Virus record (IMG/VR): IMGVR_UViG_3300032093_000659
Location: 1-28,120 of that record
Length of the DNA: 28,120 nt
Strand: one strand, 5' to 3'
From: a virus
The notes under the pieces are model-generated. The model searched no databases, was not told where the DNA came from, and worked only from the letters and a program-made list of their open reading frames with translations. Shown in pieces: positions 7,690 to 15,990 of this stretch (within the stretch, counting starts at the first letter, position 1; each line of letters opens with the position of its first letter). The translations under genes and the position numbers were made by a program.

Positions 7690-8013
7690 ATGGCTTTAGC
7701 AATGAACAAAATCATTCTGGCGAATGCAACGACCAACACTGCTGGTGCGTACTTTGCCAATGTCACACTAACTGCCGCTAACGCAGGTACAGTGATTCCC
7801 GCAGGTACTTACATGGTGTTTCCCGCTGCCAACGTAATTGTGACTGCAAACAATGGCTCATCCATCACAACCTTGCTTGCCAATAACACTGGCGGCATGA
7901 TTTTGTCTGATGGCGTGAACGTGTTTGCACAGTCAACTATTGCTGGCGCAGGTTCTGCAACCGCTTTGACCATCAATGGTGGCATCTCAGCCAACAGCAC
8001 CTACACAAGTTAA
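7690..8013 (+). CDS. Small Ala/Thr/Asn-rich structural protein (capsid decoration candidate)
   Basis: 107 residues, AAGGAG ribosome-binding site directly after the capsid stop. It is almost free of charged residues and full of Ala, Thr, Asn, Gly and Val in alternating beta-like patterns (VTLTAANAGTVIPAGTYMVF). That is typical of small beta proteins decorating heads or tails. Position after the major capsid gene favours a capsid decoration or head-fibre base protein. No named family recognised. Confidence 0.7.
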   Translation: MALAMNKIILANATTNTAGAYFANVTLTAANAGTVIPAGTYMVFPAANVIVTANNGSSITTLLANNTGGMILSDGVNVFAQSTIAGAGSATALTINGGISANSTYTS

Positions 8014-8022
8014 GGAGACAGT

Positions 8023-8433
8023 ATGAACGCAAACCATGTAGGCGCACTGTACCCAGACGGTTTTGGCAATTTTGCTGTTGGCTCTACCAATCCTCCCGTT
8101 GCGATGGGAACCACTGGTAATGCCATAGCAACAATTGCTACTGTCGGTACTGGCTACATTGTTCGCCGTATTACTGCTTTTAATGCCAACGGAAGTGTTG
8201 CGCTTGCCAACGTCACTATCTTTACAAGTAATGATGGTAATTTGGCAAACGCAGTTTCTAATGCAACTGTTCTTTCAAACATTTCTGGCACAGGTTTGTA
8301 TCAAGACCTTGCGTTGACAGCAAATACGTCAACCAAAATCTATACAACACCTCTGTTTGTGTGTGTGAATACAGCGGCAGCAGCAAACAACACTGTTGAT
8401 ATTACTGTGTACGGTGACGTTGTAACACTATGA
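8023..8433 (+). CDS. Small beta-rich virion protein
   Basis: 136 residues with AAGGAG seven bases upstream. Charged residues are rare and the sequence alternates small hydrophobic and polar residues (YIVRRITAFNANGSVALANV, DITVYGDVVTL), which predicts a beta-sandwich. It follows another such protein and is coupled by ATGA to the next gene. Probably a head-decoration or connector accessory protein; the exact role is unknown. Confidence 0.7.
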   Translation: MNANHVGALYPDGFGNFAVGSTNPPVAMGTTGNAIATIATVGTGYIVRRITAFNANGSVALANVTIFTSNDGNLANAVSNATVLSNISGTGLYQDLALTANTSTKIYTTPLFVCVNTAAAANNTVDITVYGDVVTL

Positions 8434-8771
8434 CAGAACTCGTTTATGTAACCAACCATACCGACAAAGACCTGTACGCTGAGTACAACTATGTCGGTTA
8501 TGACTTTCCTGTTGGCAAGACAGTTGAGTTGACTGTCCCCGCCGCTAGGCACATGCTTGGTTATGGAGATGAGGACAAGGAGAAGTATCTTGTCCAATTG
8601 GGCTTGATACGACTTCACAGCGAACTTGAAGAAGCAACGGAGAAATTCAGGAATATTCAAATTTCTGAAGAACCTCCAAAAAAGAACAGCTCGTTACCCT
8701 CGGCTGTTGGCGTAGTACCCTTACGGCTTGAGAAGGCCGTGGGGGGAAAGTCCAATCAGAGGGTTGCATAA
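8430..8771 (+). CDS. Conserved head-region hypothetical protein
   Basis: 113 residues starting in an ATGA overlap with the preceding gene. The N-terminal half (VYVTNHTDKDLYAEYNYVGY) looks like a small beta-domain; the middle contains PAARHMLGYGDEDKEKYLVQ and a helical LGLIRLHSELEEATEKF; the C-terminal 30 residues are low-complexity. Its place between head-decoration genes and the adaptor suggests a head or head-completion role. Function unknown. Confidence 0.72.
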   Translation: MTELVYVTNHTDKDLYAEYNYVGYDFPVGKTVELTVPAARHMLGYGDEDKEKYLVQLGLIRLHSELEEATEKFRNIQISEEPPKKNSSLPSAVGVVPLRLEKAVGGKSNQRVA

Positions 8772-8783
8772 CATGAAGGTAAC

Positions 8784-9623
8784 ATGGCAACTCTCTCTTC
8801 CTACATCACGGAAGTACAGCGGTTATTGCATGATGCAAACTCTGTTTTCTGGACAACCTCGGAGCTAACGGACTACATCAACGATGCCCGTGAGCGAGTA
8901 GCGAGAGATACTGGGTGTTTACGCACCCTTCAAATTACCGCCACCCCAATTTCAAGTACAGGTGTTCCCGCAACCGTATGGACTGCGGGTGCTACTGTGA
9001 CTGCTGGTCAGTTTATATTCAACAACATCTTCATTTACGAAGTAACTGTCAGTGGTGTACTTAGCACAACACCTCCACCTTACCCTGCTTCTGGCTACAC
9101 TTTCCCGCCTTCTGCACCCTTTACAGATGGCACTGCTACTTTGCAGTATTCTGGCCCTGCGGAAATCATCCCCTATGCCACTATTGCCACAGGCACGACA
9201 CTAGACATTCTGAACGTCAATGTTTACTGGGGTAACAGCCGCATTCCTTTGCGGTACTTACCCTGGTCAAACTTCAACGCACAGCTACGCTACTGGCAAA
9301 ACTATGTAGGTAGACCCGTGTGTTTCTCTGTTTACGGACAAAACACCATTTATGTCGGCCCTGTACCTGACCAAGCCTATGTGGTGGAGATAGACAGCAC
9401 TATCTTGCCTACGGCATTGAGCTTGAACACGCCCAATGTTGCTGACCAGATACAAGACCCCTACACCACTCCTGTAGCTTTCTATGCGGCTTACAAAGCC
9501 AAGTACAAGGAACAGAGCTACGGAGAGGCTGAGATATACAAACAAGAATATGCCAAGCAGGTTCAAGCAGTGCTGAACTCTGTGTATACCCGCAGAATCC
9601 CTGACCCCTATAGCACGTTCTAA
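8784..9623 (+). CDS. Head-tail adaptor/connector protein
   Basis: 279 residues; ATG 8784 with GAAGG six bases upstream. The N-terminal helices [20 protein letters not shown] and [20 protein letters not shown] have the pattern of podovirus head-tail adaptors that dock below the portal (gp4-like/DUF6682-type). The C-terminal helices ([20 protein letters not shown] and [20 protein letters not shown]) belong to the same fold. Between them lies a beta-rich Pro/Thr insertion (about residues 50-130). It is followed at once by the probable tail hub/stabilisation gene, as expected for a connector. Confidence 0.75.
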   Translation: MATLSSYITEVQRLLHDANSVFWTTSELTDYINDARERVARDTGCLRTLQITATPISSTGVPATVWTAGATVTAGQFIFNNIFIYEVTVSGVLSTTPPPYPASGYTFPPSAPFTDGTATLQYSGPAEIIPYATIATGTTLDILNVNVYWGNSRIPLRYLPWSNFNAQLRYWQNYVGRPVCFSVYGQNTIYVGPVPDQAYVVEIDSTILPTALSLNTPNVADQIQDPYTTPVAFYAAYKAKYKEQSYGEAEIYKQEYAKQVQAVLNSVYTRRIPDPYSTF

Positions 9624-9625
9624 TC

Positions 9626-11620
9626 ATGGCAGCAGCAGAACAAAAGAAATCTTATGCTGTCTATAAGAATTTCAAAGGCTTGAACACCAAGTCCAATAGA
9701 ACAGCTATTGATGATGAAGAGTTTGCTTGGATAGAAAATGCCATGCCTATCGGGTTTGGCAACATCAAGATTGTTCCCGCTCAAGTAACTGTAAAAGATG
9801 GCGGTAATAACGCTATCTCGTTTGGAAACACGGTAACAACGCTTGTCAATACAAATTTAGAGTTGTCTGACTATTTGTTAGCTTTCCAACAAGACGGCAG
9901 AGCACAGTACGTCATCATAGACACAGGGACTGTAGGCAATGTTGGAGTGACAGGTACATTTTCTTCTGCAAATATATCTATCGCACAGTGGAAAAATGAA
10001 GAGGTATATATAGGTGACCCCAACAAAGGACTCTTTTCTTGGGATGGCACAAACCTACTTAATGTTGGTGGTGTAGGTCAGGTAGGGATTACAAACAGGG
10101 GTTCAGGTTACACATCTGCGCCAGCAGTTACCATCTCTGCTCCTAACCAAGCAAATGGCACACAGGCTACAGCAGAGGCAACAATCACTGCAAATGCCGT
10201 GTCATCCATCGCTATTACTGAAGGCGGTAGCGGGTATACCGCTGCACCTACCGTAACAATCACAGGTGGTGGCGGTAGCGGTGCTACTGCTATTGCTGAA
10301 ATCCTTACCTTTACAAAAGGTGCGCTGTTTGTTCAAGTTACAAACGGTGGTTCTGGTTATGACCCTGCTTCTCCTCCCGCTGTAACTATCACAGGTGGTG
10401 GTGGTGGTAATGCCACAGCTACTTCTATCGTATTTGGCAATGCGGTAACACAAGTCATCATGTCAAATGTGGGTGACAACTTCACAAGTGTGCCTACAGT
10501 CACTATAGCTGCTCCCCCTACCCCTTCAGGTAACGCAAATGCCACTGTAATAGGTGTGCCTAACCTAGAAGAGATAGCAAGCGTTTCTACCTTTTCTGGT
10601 CGGGTGTGGGTGGCTACAGGTCGTACAGTTACCTTCTCCTCTGCAACCAGTCCTACTGACTTCACTTCTCTTTCTGCGGGGTCAGAGACAATTACAGACT
10701 CTACCTTGCGTGGCAACATACAAAACATGGTGTCTGCCAACAACTTTCTGTACATTTTTGGTGAAGACAGCATTAACGTGTTCTCAGATGTGCGGATTAC
10801 AAACACGGGCGACACGCTGTTTACGAACACAAACGTGTCTGCGTCTGTAGGCAGTAAGCTCAAATACGCTGTTTACCCTTACTTTCGCTCTGTGTTGTTT
10901 ATGAATAACTACGGGGTGTATGCCCTAGTTGGCTCAACAACAAGCAAGATTTCTGACCAACTGGATGGCATCTTTCCCTATATTGACTTCACCAAGCCTG
11001 TCACTGCTGGTCAGGTCTTGCTAAACAACATCCTGTGTGCCGCATTTAACTTCTACCTGAACTCCAGTTTTCCTACCACCACGGGAGACAGGTTTGTACA
11101 GTGCGTGTTTTTTGAGAAGAAATGGTTTGTTACCAGCCAAGGTGCGTTGCGGTATGTGTCATCTGCCCCTGTAGGTGGTTTGATTAACTTGTATGGGGTG
11201 ACAGATACGGCTCTTTTCAAGCTGTACGGGGATGCAACTGCAAATATCTCTTCTGAGATACAGACATCTTTGTCCCCTATGAAAGACCCCATTCGCACCA
11301 AACAAGCATTAAAATTTGGTATAGAAGCAACGCTGACTACTGGTGGTTCATTTAACGTAACTGTTGACAGTGAGAGTGGTTCTAGTCCAGTCTATGTGTT
11401 GAATAACACAGTGACTTGGTTCAACAATCAAGGTGTCACGCTTACTTGGGTGAACAATTCTTCTACAACAATCGGGTGGTTGACAAGTTCAGGGTACGCC
11501 TTGTACAAATCAGACGCACAGCAGTACGGTAAGTATTTGGGGTTGACAATCACTAGCACAGACCCTGCGCTAACTGTCAACACAATTGAGTTTGAACATG
11601 AATTAAGAGTGAGGTTCTAA
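9626..11620 (+). CDS. Tail hub / packaged-DNA stabilisation protein with GSGY repeats
   Basis: 664 residues. The N-terminal part ([20 protein letters not shown]) is typical of the phage protein that sits under the adaptor and closes the head. The C-terminal two-thirds ([52 protein letters not shown]) reads as repeated beta-blades, as in P22 gp10-like stabilisation proteins or T7-type tubular proteins. Between residues about 150 and 311 lie four diverged 40-44-residue repeats with GSGYxxAPxVTI. No clear Shine-Dalgarno site precedes ATG 9626, so it may be coupled to the gene ending two bases before. The exact homologue is uncertain. Confidence 0.7.
   Translation: MAAAEQKKSYAVYKNFKGLNTKSNRTAIDDEEFAWIENAMPIGFGNIKIVPAQVTVKDGGNNAISFGNTVTTLVNTNLELSDYLLAFQQDGRAQYVIIDTGTVGNVGVTGTFSSANISIAQWKNEEVYIGDPNKGLFSWDGTNLLNVGGVGQVGITNRGSGYTSAPAVTISAPNQANGTQATAEATITANAVSSIAITEGGSGYTAAPTVTITGGGGSGATAIAEILTFTKGALFVQVTNGGSGYDPASPPAVTITGGGGGNATATSIVFGNAVTQVIMSNVGDNFTSVPTVTIAAPPTPSGNANATVIGVPNLEEIASVSTFSGRVWVATGRTVTFSSATSPTDFTSLSAGSETITDSTLRGNIQNMVSANNFLYIFGEDSINVFSDVRITNTGDTLFTNTNVSASVGSKLKYAVYPYFRSVLFMNNYGVYALVGSTTSKISDQLDGIFPYIDFTKPVTAGQVLLNNILCAAFNFYLNSSFPTTTGDRFVQCVFFEKKWFVTSQGALRYVSSAPVGGLINLYGVTDTALFKLYGDATANISSEIQTSLSPMKDPIRTKQALKFGIEATLTTGGSFNVTVDSESGSSPVYVLNNTVTWFNNQGVTLTWVNNSSTTIGWLTSSGYALYKSDAQQYGKYLGLTITSTDPALTVNTIEFEHELRVRF
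10074..10559 (+). repeat. Four in-gene repeats encoding GSGY...PxVTI units
   Basis: Four tandem units of roughly 120-130 bases begin near 10074, 10201, 10327 and 10444. They encode [56 protein letters not shown] and [17 protein letters not shown]. Each unit is a predicted beta-segment followed by a Gly/Ala-rich linker. They are conserved more as protein than as DNA, so this is a protein domain array and not a DNA-level repeat. Confidence 0.75.
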
Positions 11621-11621
11621 C

Positions 11622-12716
11622 ATGGCTGTTCCTAATATTTTCGGTTCTGCAACTTCTGCAATTCCGTTATCGCAACTAGACCAGAATTTTGCTACTGCGA
11701 TTACGCTTGGCAACACTGCTGTCTATCTTGGTAACACCACTACCAGTCTGGGTAATGTGACGCTTACCAACGTCACTATCAGCAGTGGCAATGTGAGTGT
11801 ATCTACTGCTACTGTTGGTGCGGGTAGCAATACTGCGCCTTCCATCACAACTACTGGCGACACCAACACAGGTATCTTCTTCCCTGCCGCTGACACCATT
11901 GCTTTTGCTGAAGGCGGTGCGGAGGCTATGCGTATCGACTCCAGCGGTAATGTGGGGATTGGTGTTACACCGTCTGTTGCCAGCGTAAAACTTACTACTG
12001 TTGGTGGCCCCGTTCAACTAAGCCCTGGGACTACATCTCAGGAAGGTATTCGTTTAACACGGGCATCTGGAATATGCCAGATTAACGGAATCAATAACGA
12101 CAACAACGCATACAACGCTCTTACTTTTGCTACTGGCGCAAGCGAGGCTATGCGTATCGACACCAGCGGTAACTTGCTGGTGGGGACTACTGCAAATGCA
12201 ATTACCGCATACTCCGCATCAAAATCTTTAGTTCAAAGTGCTGATTATTCTGGCTCAGTGGCGCAACTTATAAATTCGACAAGCACCACTGGAACTCAAT
12301 ACTTTCTTGCTTTTGGGCGAGGCGCTTCTGTTTGTGGACAGATTACTTCTGGGTCAACAAACTCCACAAGTTTTACAACATCTTCCGACTATCGCTTAAA
12401 GAAAGATGTACAGCCAATAACAGGTGCTTTGGCAAAAGTTCAAACCTTAAAGCCATGTACATATAAATGGGTTGAAGACAATACGATAAGCGAAGGATTT
12501 ATTGCTCACGAATTGGCTGAAACTTTTCCGCAAGCTGTTGTCGGAGAAAAAGATGCTGTGAATGCTGAAGGCAACCCCGTCTATCAAGGTGTTGACACCA
12601 GCTTCTTGGTTGCCACATTGACAGCCGCTATTCAAGAGCTTAAGGCATTGACAGACACACAAGCCAGCACCATCACAGCCCTGACAGCACGAATCGAAGC
12701 ACTGGAGAACAAATGA
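11622..12716 (+). CDS. Tail fibre with C-terminal S74 intramolecular chaperone
   Basis: 364 residues. The N-terminal part is Thr/Asn/Gly-rich fibre sequence (LGNTTTSLGNVTLTNVTISS). The middle has two copies of the common fibre motif (EGGAEAMRIDSSGNVGIGVT at about residue 100 and SEAMRIDTSGNLLVGTT at about 176). From about residue 254, SSDYRLKKDVQPITG is the hallmark of the peptidase S74/endosialidase chaperone domain, which helps trimerise the fibre and then cleaves itself off before the Ser-Asp site. The end (about 340-364) is a heptad coiled coil. It should be part of the host-recognition apparatus. It overlaps the next gene by ATGA. Confidence 0.87.
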   Translation: MAVPNIFGSATSAIPLSQLDQNFATAITLGNTAVYLGNTTTSLGNVTLTNVTISSGNVSVSTATVGAGSNTAPSITTTGDTNTGIFFPAADTIAFAEGGAEAMRIDSSGNVGIGVTPSVASVKLTTVGGPVQLSPGTTSQEGIRLTRASGICQINGINNDNNAYNALTFATGASEAMRIDTSGNLLVGTTANAITAYSASKSLVQSADYSGSVAQLINSTSTTGTQYFLAFGRGASVCGQITSGSTNSTSFTTSSDYRLKKDVQPITGALAKVQTLKPCTYKWVEDNTISEGFIAHELAETFPQAVVGEKDAVNAEGNPVYQGVDTSFLVATLTAAIQELKALTDTQASTITALTARIEALENK

Positions 12717-13000
12717 ACATCACATACACAATCGCACAACTTGACCGCCAAACCTCTGATGGCTTAGTCACCACTGCTCACTGGCGTGTAGACGCTGTTG
12801 ATGGTGAGCATTCTGCTGGCTCTTACGGCACAGTGGGCTTTGAGCGTGGAGCCACATTCACGGCATACGATTCTTTGACCGAGGCGCAAGTCATTGCTTG
12901 GGTTAAAGACAAGCTAGATGTTGCTGAGATTGAGGCAAGTCTGCAAGCGCAGATTAACGCACAGAAGAATCCAAAGACAGCAACAGGAGTGCCGTGGTAA
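12713..13000 (+). CDS. DUF7936-like phage protein
   Basis: 95 residues, GGAG ribosome-binding site within the end of the fibre gene. The sequence ITYTIAQLDRQTSDGLVTTA followed by HWRVDAVDGEHSAGSYGTVG, FTAYDSLTEAQVIAWVKDKL and a terminal GVPW is a conserved phage family found next to tail fibre genes; I believe it is DUF7936. Function unknown; location suggests a fibre or tail accessory protein. Confidence 0.72.
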   Translation: MNITYTIAQLDRQTSDGLVTTAHWRVDAVDGEHSAGSYGTVGFERGATFTAYDSLTEAQVIAWVKDKLDVAEIEASLQAQINAQKNPKTATGVPW

Positions 13001-13329
13001 TGGGAATTCAAGCCTTTACAAGGACAGGTAACACTGTCACCTTCCTAGCGGCTACAACAGCACCTACTGCTGTACAAGCCGTATCTTCTACGCTAGGTGG
13101 TAACCAGTACCGCATCATCAATGCAGGTTCGGTTACTGTCTTTCTAGGTTACGGTACTGATGGTGCTAGTGCAAACAGTAATGCTGCAATCATTACCACT
13201 ACAGGAACGTCTATACCTCTTTTGCCAGGTACAGATGAAATTCTCTCTTTCGTACCCAACGCTTACTTCACAGGCATTACCGCTAGTAGCAACGCTACTA
13301 TCTACGTGACACCTGGCGATGGTTCATGA
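13000..13329 (+). CDS. Small beta-rich virion protein (paralogue of the 21983 gene)
   Basis: 109 residues from ATG 13000, which overlaps the previous TAA; a GTG at 12994 is an alternative, and AGGAG at 12985-12989 could serve either. It is beta-rich with few charges and contains NQYRIINAGSVTVFLGYG and a C-terminal NATIYVTPGDG. The gene at 21983 shares the order NQY...VF..YG...NA.IY..PG.G. The two are probably related decoration-type proteins. Function is inferred from composition and neighbours. Confidence 0.7.
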   Translation: MGIQAFTRTGNTVTFLAATTAPTAVQAVSSTLGGNQYRIINAGSVTVFLGYGTDGASANSNAAIITTTGTSIPLLPGTDEILSFVPNAYFTGITASSNATIYVTPGDGS

Positions 13330-13337
13330 GGTAAACC

Positions 13338-13922
13338 ATGTTAAAAACAGTCAGTTCAGTTATCAATGCTATAGGCGCACTTAACTACAAAGGTACTTGG
13401 AATGCAAGTACAAATAATCCTGCGCTTACATCAGGCGTTGGGACTAAGGGTGACTACTATGTTGTGTCTGTAGCTGGCTCTACAAACCTAGATGGAACTA
13501 CCTTGTGGGGTGTTGGGGACTGGGCAGTATTTAATGGAAGTATTTGGGAAAAGGTTGACGGTGGTGATTCTGGTAACTTTGTCAACATTTCTGTATCTTC
13601 CCTTACAGGGTACATGTATGCTAACGGCACATCAAATGTCACAGCGTCTACAACCATACCTAACAGCGGTCTAGCTAACAGCACCATCACGCTTGGCAAC
13701 ACTACCTTAACATTAGGTGGAACTACCAGCAACGTAGGTAACCTGACTGTAGCTAATGTCACGATTCTTGGCGGTACTACCAATACTTCTGTGTTTAATT
13801 TCACAAGTAATACAACAGCTACAGCAACGTATGGCGATGCAAGTCTGCCTTTGCAACCTGCTGGATTCATGCAAGTTAATCTCAACGGGACAGTAGTAAA
13901 AGTCCCCTACTACGCTGTCTGA
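13338..13922 (+). CDS. Tail fibre-type protein
   Basis: 194 residues. The N-terminal domain (about 12-75, LNYKGTWNASTNNPALTSGV ... DWAVFNGSIWEKVDGGDSGN) is a domain I associate with phage tail fibre and baseplate proteins. The rest is Thr/Asn-rich fibre sequence, ending AGFMQVNLNGTVVKVPYYAV, a common fibre tail. The TLGNTTLTLGG...NVTI stretch resembles the S74 fibre at 11622, including an identical 15-base DNA stretch. Likely a second, short fibre or fibre-attachment protein. Confidence 0.72.
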   Translation: MLKTVSSVINAIGALNYKGTWNASTNNPALTSGVGTKGDYYVVSVAGSTNLDGTTLWGVGDWAVFNGSIWEKVDGGDSGNFVNISVSSLTGYMYANGTSNVTASTTIPNSGLANSTITLGNTTLTLGGTTSNVGNLTVANVTILGGTTNTSVFNFTSNTTATATYGDASLPLQPAGFMQVNLNGTVVKVPYYAV

Positions 13923-13923
13923 C

Positions 13924-14148
13924 ATGGACAACCAACAAATCTTCAACATCGTAGTCAGCATTGCTGGCTTTCTTGCTGTTTATGTTTTCAACAACACGAC
14001 AAGACAGATACAGAAACTGGAGGACAAGATAAATGAATTACCTAAAGAATATGTGGCAAAAGATGATTACCGCTCTGACATCTCTGAAATCAAAGATATT
14101 CTCAAGCAAATCTTCAACAAGCTAGACGCTAAAGCAGACAAACCATGA
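13924..14148 (+). CDS. Small membrane-anchored coiled-coil protein (possible lysis accessory)
   Basis: 74 residues: one transmembrane segment at about 6-24 (IFNIVVSIAGFLAVYVF), then a charged helix with heptad character (QIQKLEDKINELPKEYVAKD, SEIKDILKQIFNKLDAKADK). The layout resembles XhlA-like hemolysin/holin-associated proteins or an inner-membrane spanin-like anchor. It lies 8 kb from the holin/endolysin pair. Membrane topology is seen in the sequence; a lysis role is inference. It overlaps the next gene by ATGA. Confidence 0.65.
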   Translation: MDNQQIFNIVVSIAGFLAVYVFNNTTRQIQKLEDKINELPKEYVAKDDYRSDISEIKDILKQIFNKLDAKADKP

Positions 14149-14483
14149 ACATGGAAACTCTCTCATACGTCAAGTTCGGTGACAAAGACGGACTGGGAGA
14201 GTTTTTGTTTGAGAACGGAATGCAGCACCAGTTGTTCTACGACATCCTTGGCGACAACGGTATTGCTGTTCAGAAGTATCCGTTGTCAGAAGCTGACTAC
14301 GAAAACCTAGATGACTGGTTGTTTGTGCATAACCAAGAGCATCAGAGGTTGGCTAGTATTTTGGGATTGGACAATCCTTTTCAGTTGTTGGACAGTGATT
14401 GGAATGTGGAAGAGGATTTTTATGATTGGTTAGGTGTACACCTCACCATTCATCAACAGATAGCAACAGCTTTAGGAGTGTGA
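14145..14483 (+). CDS. Three-repeat His-rich helical phage protein
   Basis: 112 residues, start in ATGA overlap with the previous gene (a second ATG at 14151 is possible). Three related segments occur: EFLFENGMQHQLFYDILG, DWLFVHNQEHQRLASILG and DWLGVHLTIHQQIATALG. Each has an aromatic-Leu start, an invariant His-Gln and a terminal Leu-Gly, at about 40-residue spacing. The conserved histidines could bind metal or line a helical bundle. Acidic overall. Function unknown. Confidence 0.7.
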   Translation: MNMETLSYVKFGDKDGLGEFLFENGMQHQLFYDILGDNGIAVQKYPLSEADYENLDDWLFVHNQEHQRLASILGLDNPFQLLDSDWNVEEDFYDWLGVHLTIHQQIATALGV

Positions 14484-14484
14484 C

Positions 14485-14916
14485 ATGGCAGATGTGATGC
14501 AAACAATGAGGAAGCAGACTGTTGCTGAAGACATACCTATGCTTGATATTCTGAGGAATGAAGCAAAACAAAGAGGTGTTAACTTCAACAATTTGCATGG
14601 GATGCTCAAGAGTGACATCAAGAGTGGCAAGACAAGAATCATGCGTTCTGGCAACACTTTGTTGATATATGACATCTTGCAACCAAGCGTAGCTGAATTG
14701 CATATTGCCACTATGGATTCTCCAGAAAAACTTGTTGTTGCTGTCAAAGATTTGTATGAAGCCATGAAAAAGTCAGGGTATAAAACACTTGTTGCTGTAA
14801 CTGACAATTCACAAATTGCACGGGTTTTGAATGTGGCAAAAATTCCTGTTTCTGTCCAACAAATACCAGGCAAAGAAGGTAAGGCCGAGTATCAACTAAC
14901 CATACAGGTGCAATAA
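14485..14916 (+). CDS. Hypothetical protein with GNAT-like look, before the ejection proteins
   Basis: 143 residues with AGGAG upstream. The N-terminal part is helical. Residues about 50-140 alternate strands and a helix (GNTLLIYDILQPSVAELHIA, EKLVVAVKDLYEAMKKSGYK, TLVAVTDNSQIARVLNVAKI), a pattern like GNAT acetyltransferase folds that often occur at this place in podovirus genomes, before the internal virion genes. No acetyl-CoA loop (RGxGxG/A) is visible, so a structural or degenerate role is more likely than catalysis. Confidence 0.6.
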   Translation: MADVMQTMRKQTVAEDIPMLDILRNEAKQRGVNFNNLHGMLKSDIKSGKTRIMRSGNTLLIYDILQPSVAELHIATMDSPEKLVVAVKDLYEAMKKSGYKTLVAVTDNSQIARVLNVAKIPVSVQQIPGKEGKAEYQLTIQVQ

Positions 14917-15989
14917 TGGGTGAAAAAATTAACCAAGCAGCTAATTGGGTTGGCGGTGAAATCAGTCAAGCCGCAAATTTTGTTGGTGAAACAGTAGAGG
15001 CTATTGTTAATGACCCCCTACCATTTATTGCAACCGTTGCCCTGACATCAGTAGGTGTGCCTCCTTATCTTGCTTCTGCTGCCGTTACCGCAGCCAGAGG
15101 TGGAAGTATGGAAGACATTGCTATTGCAGCAGGGTCAGCCTATGTTGGAGGTAAAGTTGGCGCAGAAGCAGGTGCTGCTGCTTCAAGTGCGGGTGCATCT
15201 GCTTCATATGTAAACATTGCCACCGCTGCCGCTGGCGCATCTACTGCTACTGTAGCTGCCAACCTTGCTTATGGAAAGTCTTTTGAAGAGTCTATGCAAG
15301 CAGGTTTGACTGCTGGTGCTTTGTCTGGCGCAACCCAAGGCGTGATAGAGGTTGGACAATATGCGCTTGCACCCCCCGAAACAGGTCAAGGTATCAAAGC
15401 TGTACCAGGCAAATCATCTCAATTATCAAAAGACTCAGGTTTTGGAGAACCTGGAATAACAGAACCATCTTTGCTAGGTGACCAAACCAAAGTCAGTGGT
15501 ACTGGATTGACAGACAAAGTGCCTACAGGTGGTGGTCAAGGTTTGGTGGTAGACCCCGCTACTGTTTTGTACACCTCTCAATTTACACCAAGCACTGGCA
15601 GTAGAGTCAGAGGAACAGAAGAAGGTGGTTTGCAACCAGCATATACATCTGCCGCTGACTCTTCTGGAATAGCTCCATCTACGCCATACCAAGAACCAAG
15701 AACAGTCACAGATATTATTGAAAAGCCAATTTCACCAACAACAGAAGCTATTGCCAAACCAATTATTTCTGGTGCGTTGTCAGAGTTGTTTGGGCTTGGC
15801 CCTAGAGTCCCAGGCGCACCGTCTGCTGGTGGAGCGTCTACAGTTGCTCAAACTGCCACGACAGGCACTACCGTAGGCTTGACAGGAGCGGGTGGAGCGG
15901 GTGAAATTGAAAGTAAAGAGTCTGGCAAGAAGCGTTCAACCGTGTGGAATGAGGAGTCTTTACGACTCAAAGATGCACTAGGAGTGTGA
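14916..15989 (+). CDS. Ala/Gly-rich putative ejection (internal virion) protein
   Basis: 357 residues; start overlaps the previous stop, with AGGTG upstream. The first half is very rich in Ala and Gly with amphipathic or weakly hydrophobic helices (PLPFIATVALTSVGVPPYLA, AAGASTATVAANLAYG), able to enter membranes. The second half is Thr/Ser/Pro-rich and probably disordered. Podoviruses carry such proteins inside the head and eject them to form a channel across the cell envelope (P22 gp7/gp20/gp16 and T7 gp14-16 as functional analogues). The role is inferred from composition and from lying at the start of a block of four similar genes. Confidence 0.62.
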   Translation: MGEKINQAANWVGGEISQAANFVGETVEAIVNDPLPFIATVALTSVGVPPYLASAAVTAARGGSMEDIAIAAGSAYVGGKVGAEAGAAASSAGASASYVNIATAAAGASTATVAANLAYGKSFEESMQAGLTAGALSGATQGVIEVGQYALAPPETGQGIKAVPGKSSQLSKDSGFGEPGITEPSLLGDQTKVSGTGLTDKVPTGGGQGLVVDPATVLYTSQFTPSTGSRVRGTEEGGLQPAYTSAADSSGIAPSTPYQEPRTVTDIIEKPISPTTEAIAKPIISGALSELFGLGPRVPGAPSAGGASTVAQTATTGTTVGLTGAGGAGEIESKESGKKRSTVWNEESLRLKDALGV

Positions 15990-15990
15990 T

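Noticed and set aside
10074-10559. Possible CRISPR-like direct repeats
   Set aside because: The units are in-frame protein repeats without constant DNA repeats or unique spacers.
10357-10863. Minus-strand frame of 168 codons across the GSGY repeats
   Set aside because: It mirrors the Val/Thr/Pro bias of the opposite strand and has no start signal.
13457-13885. Minus-strand frame of 142 codons inside the fibre gene at 13338
   Set aside because: Val/Pro/Thr-rich antisense of a repetitive fibre sequence, not a plausible protein.
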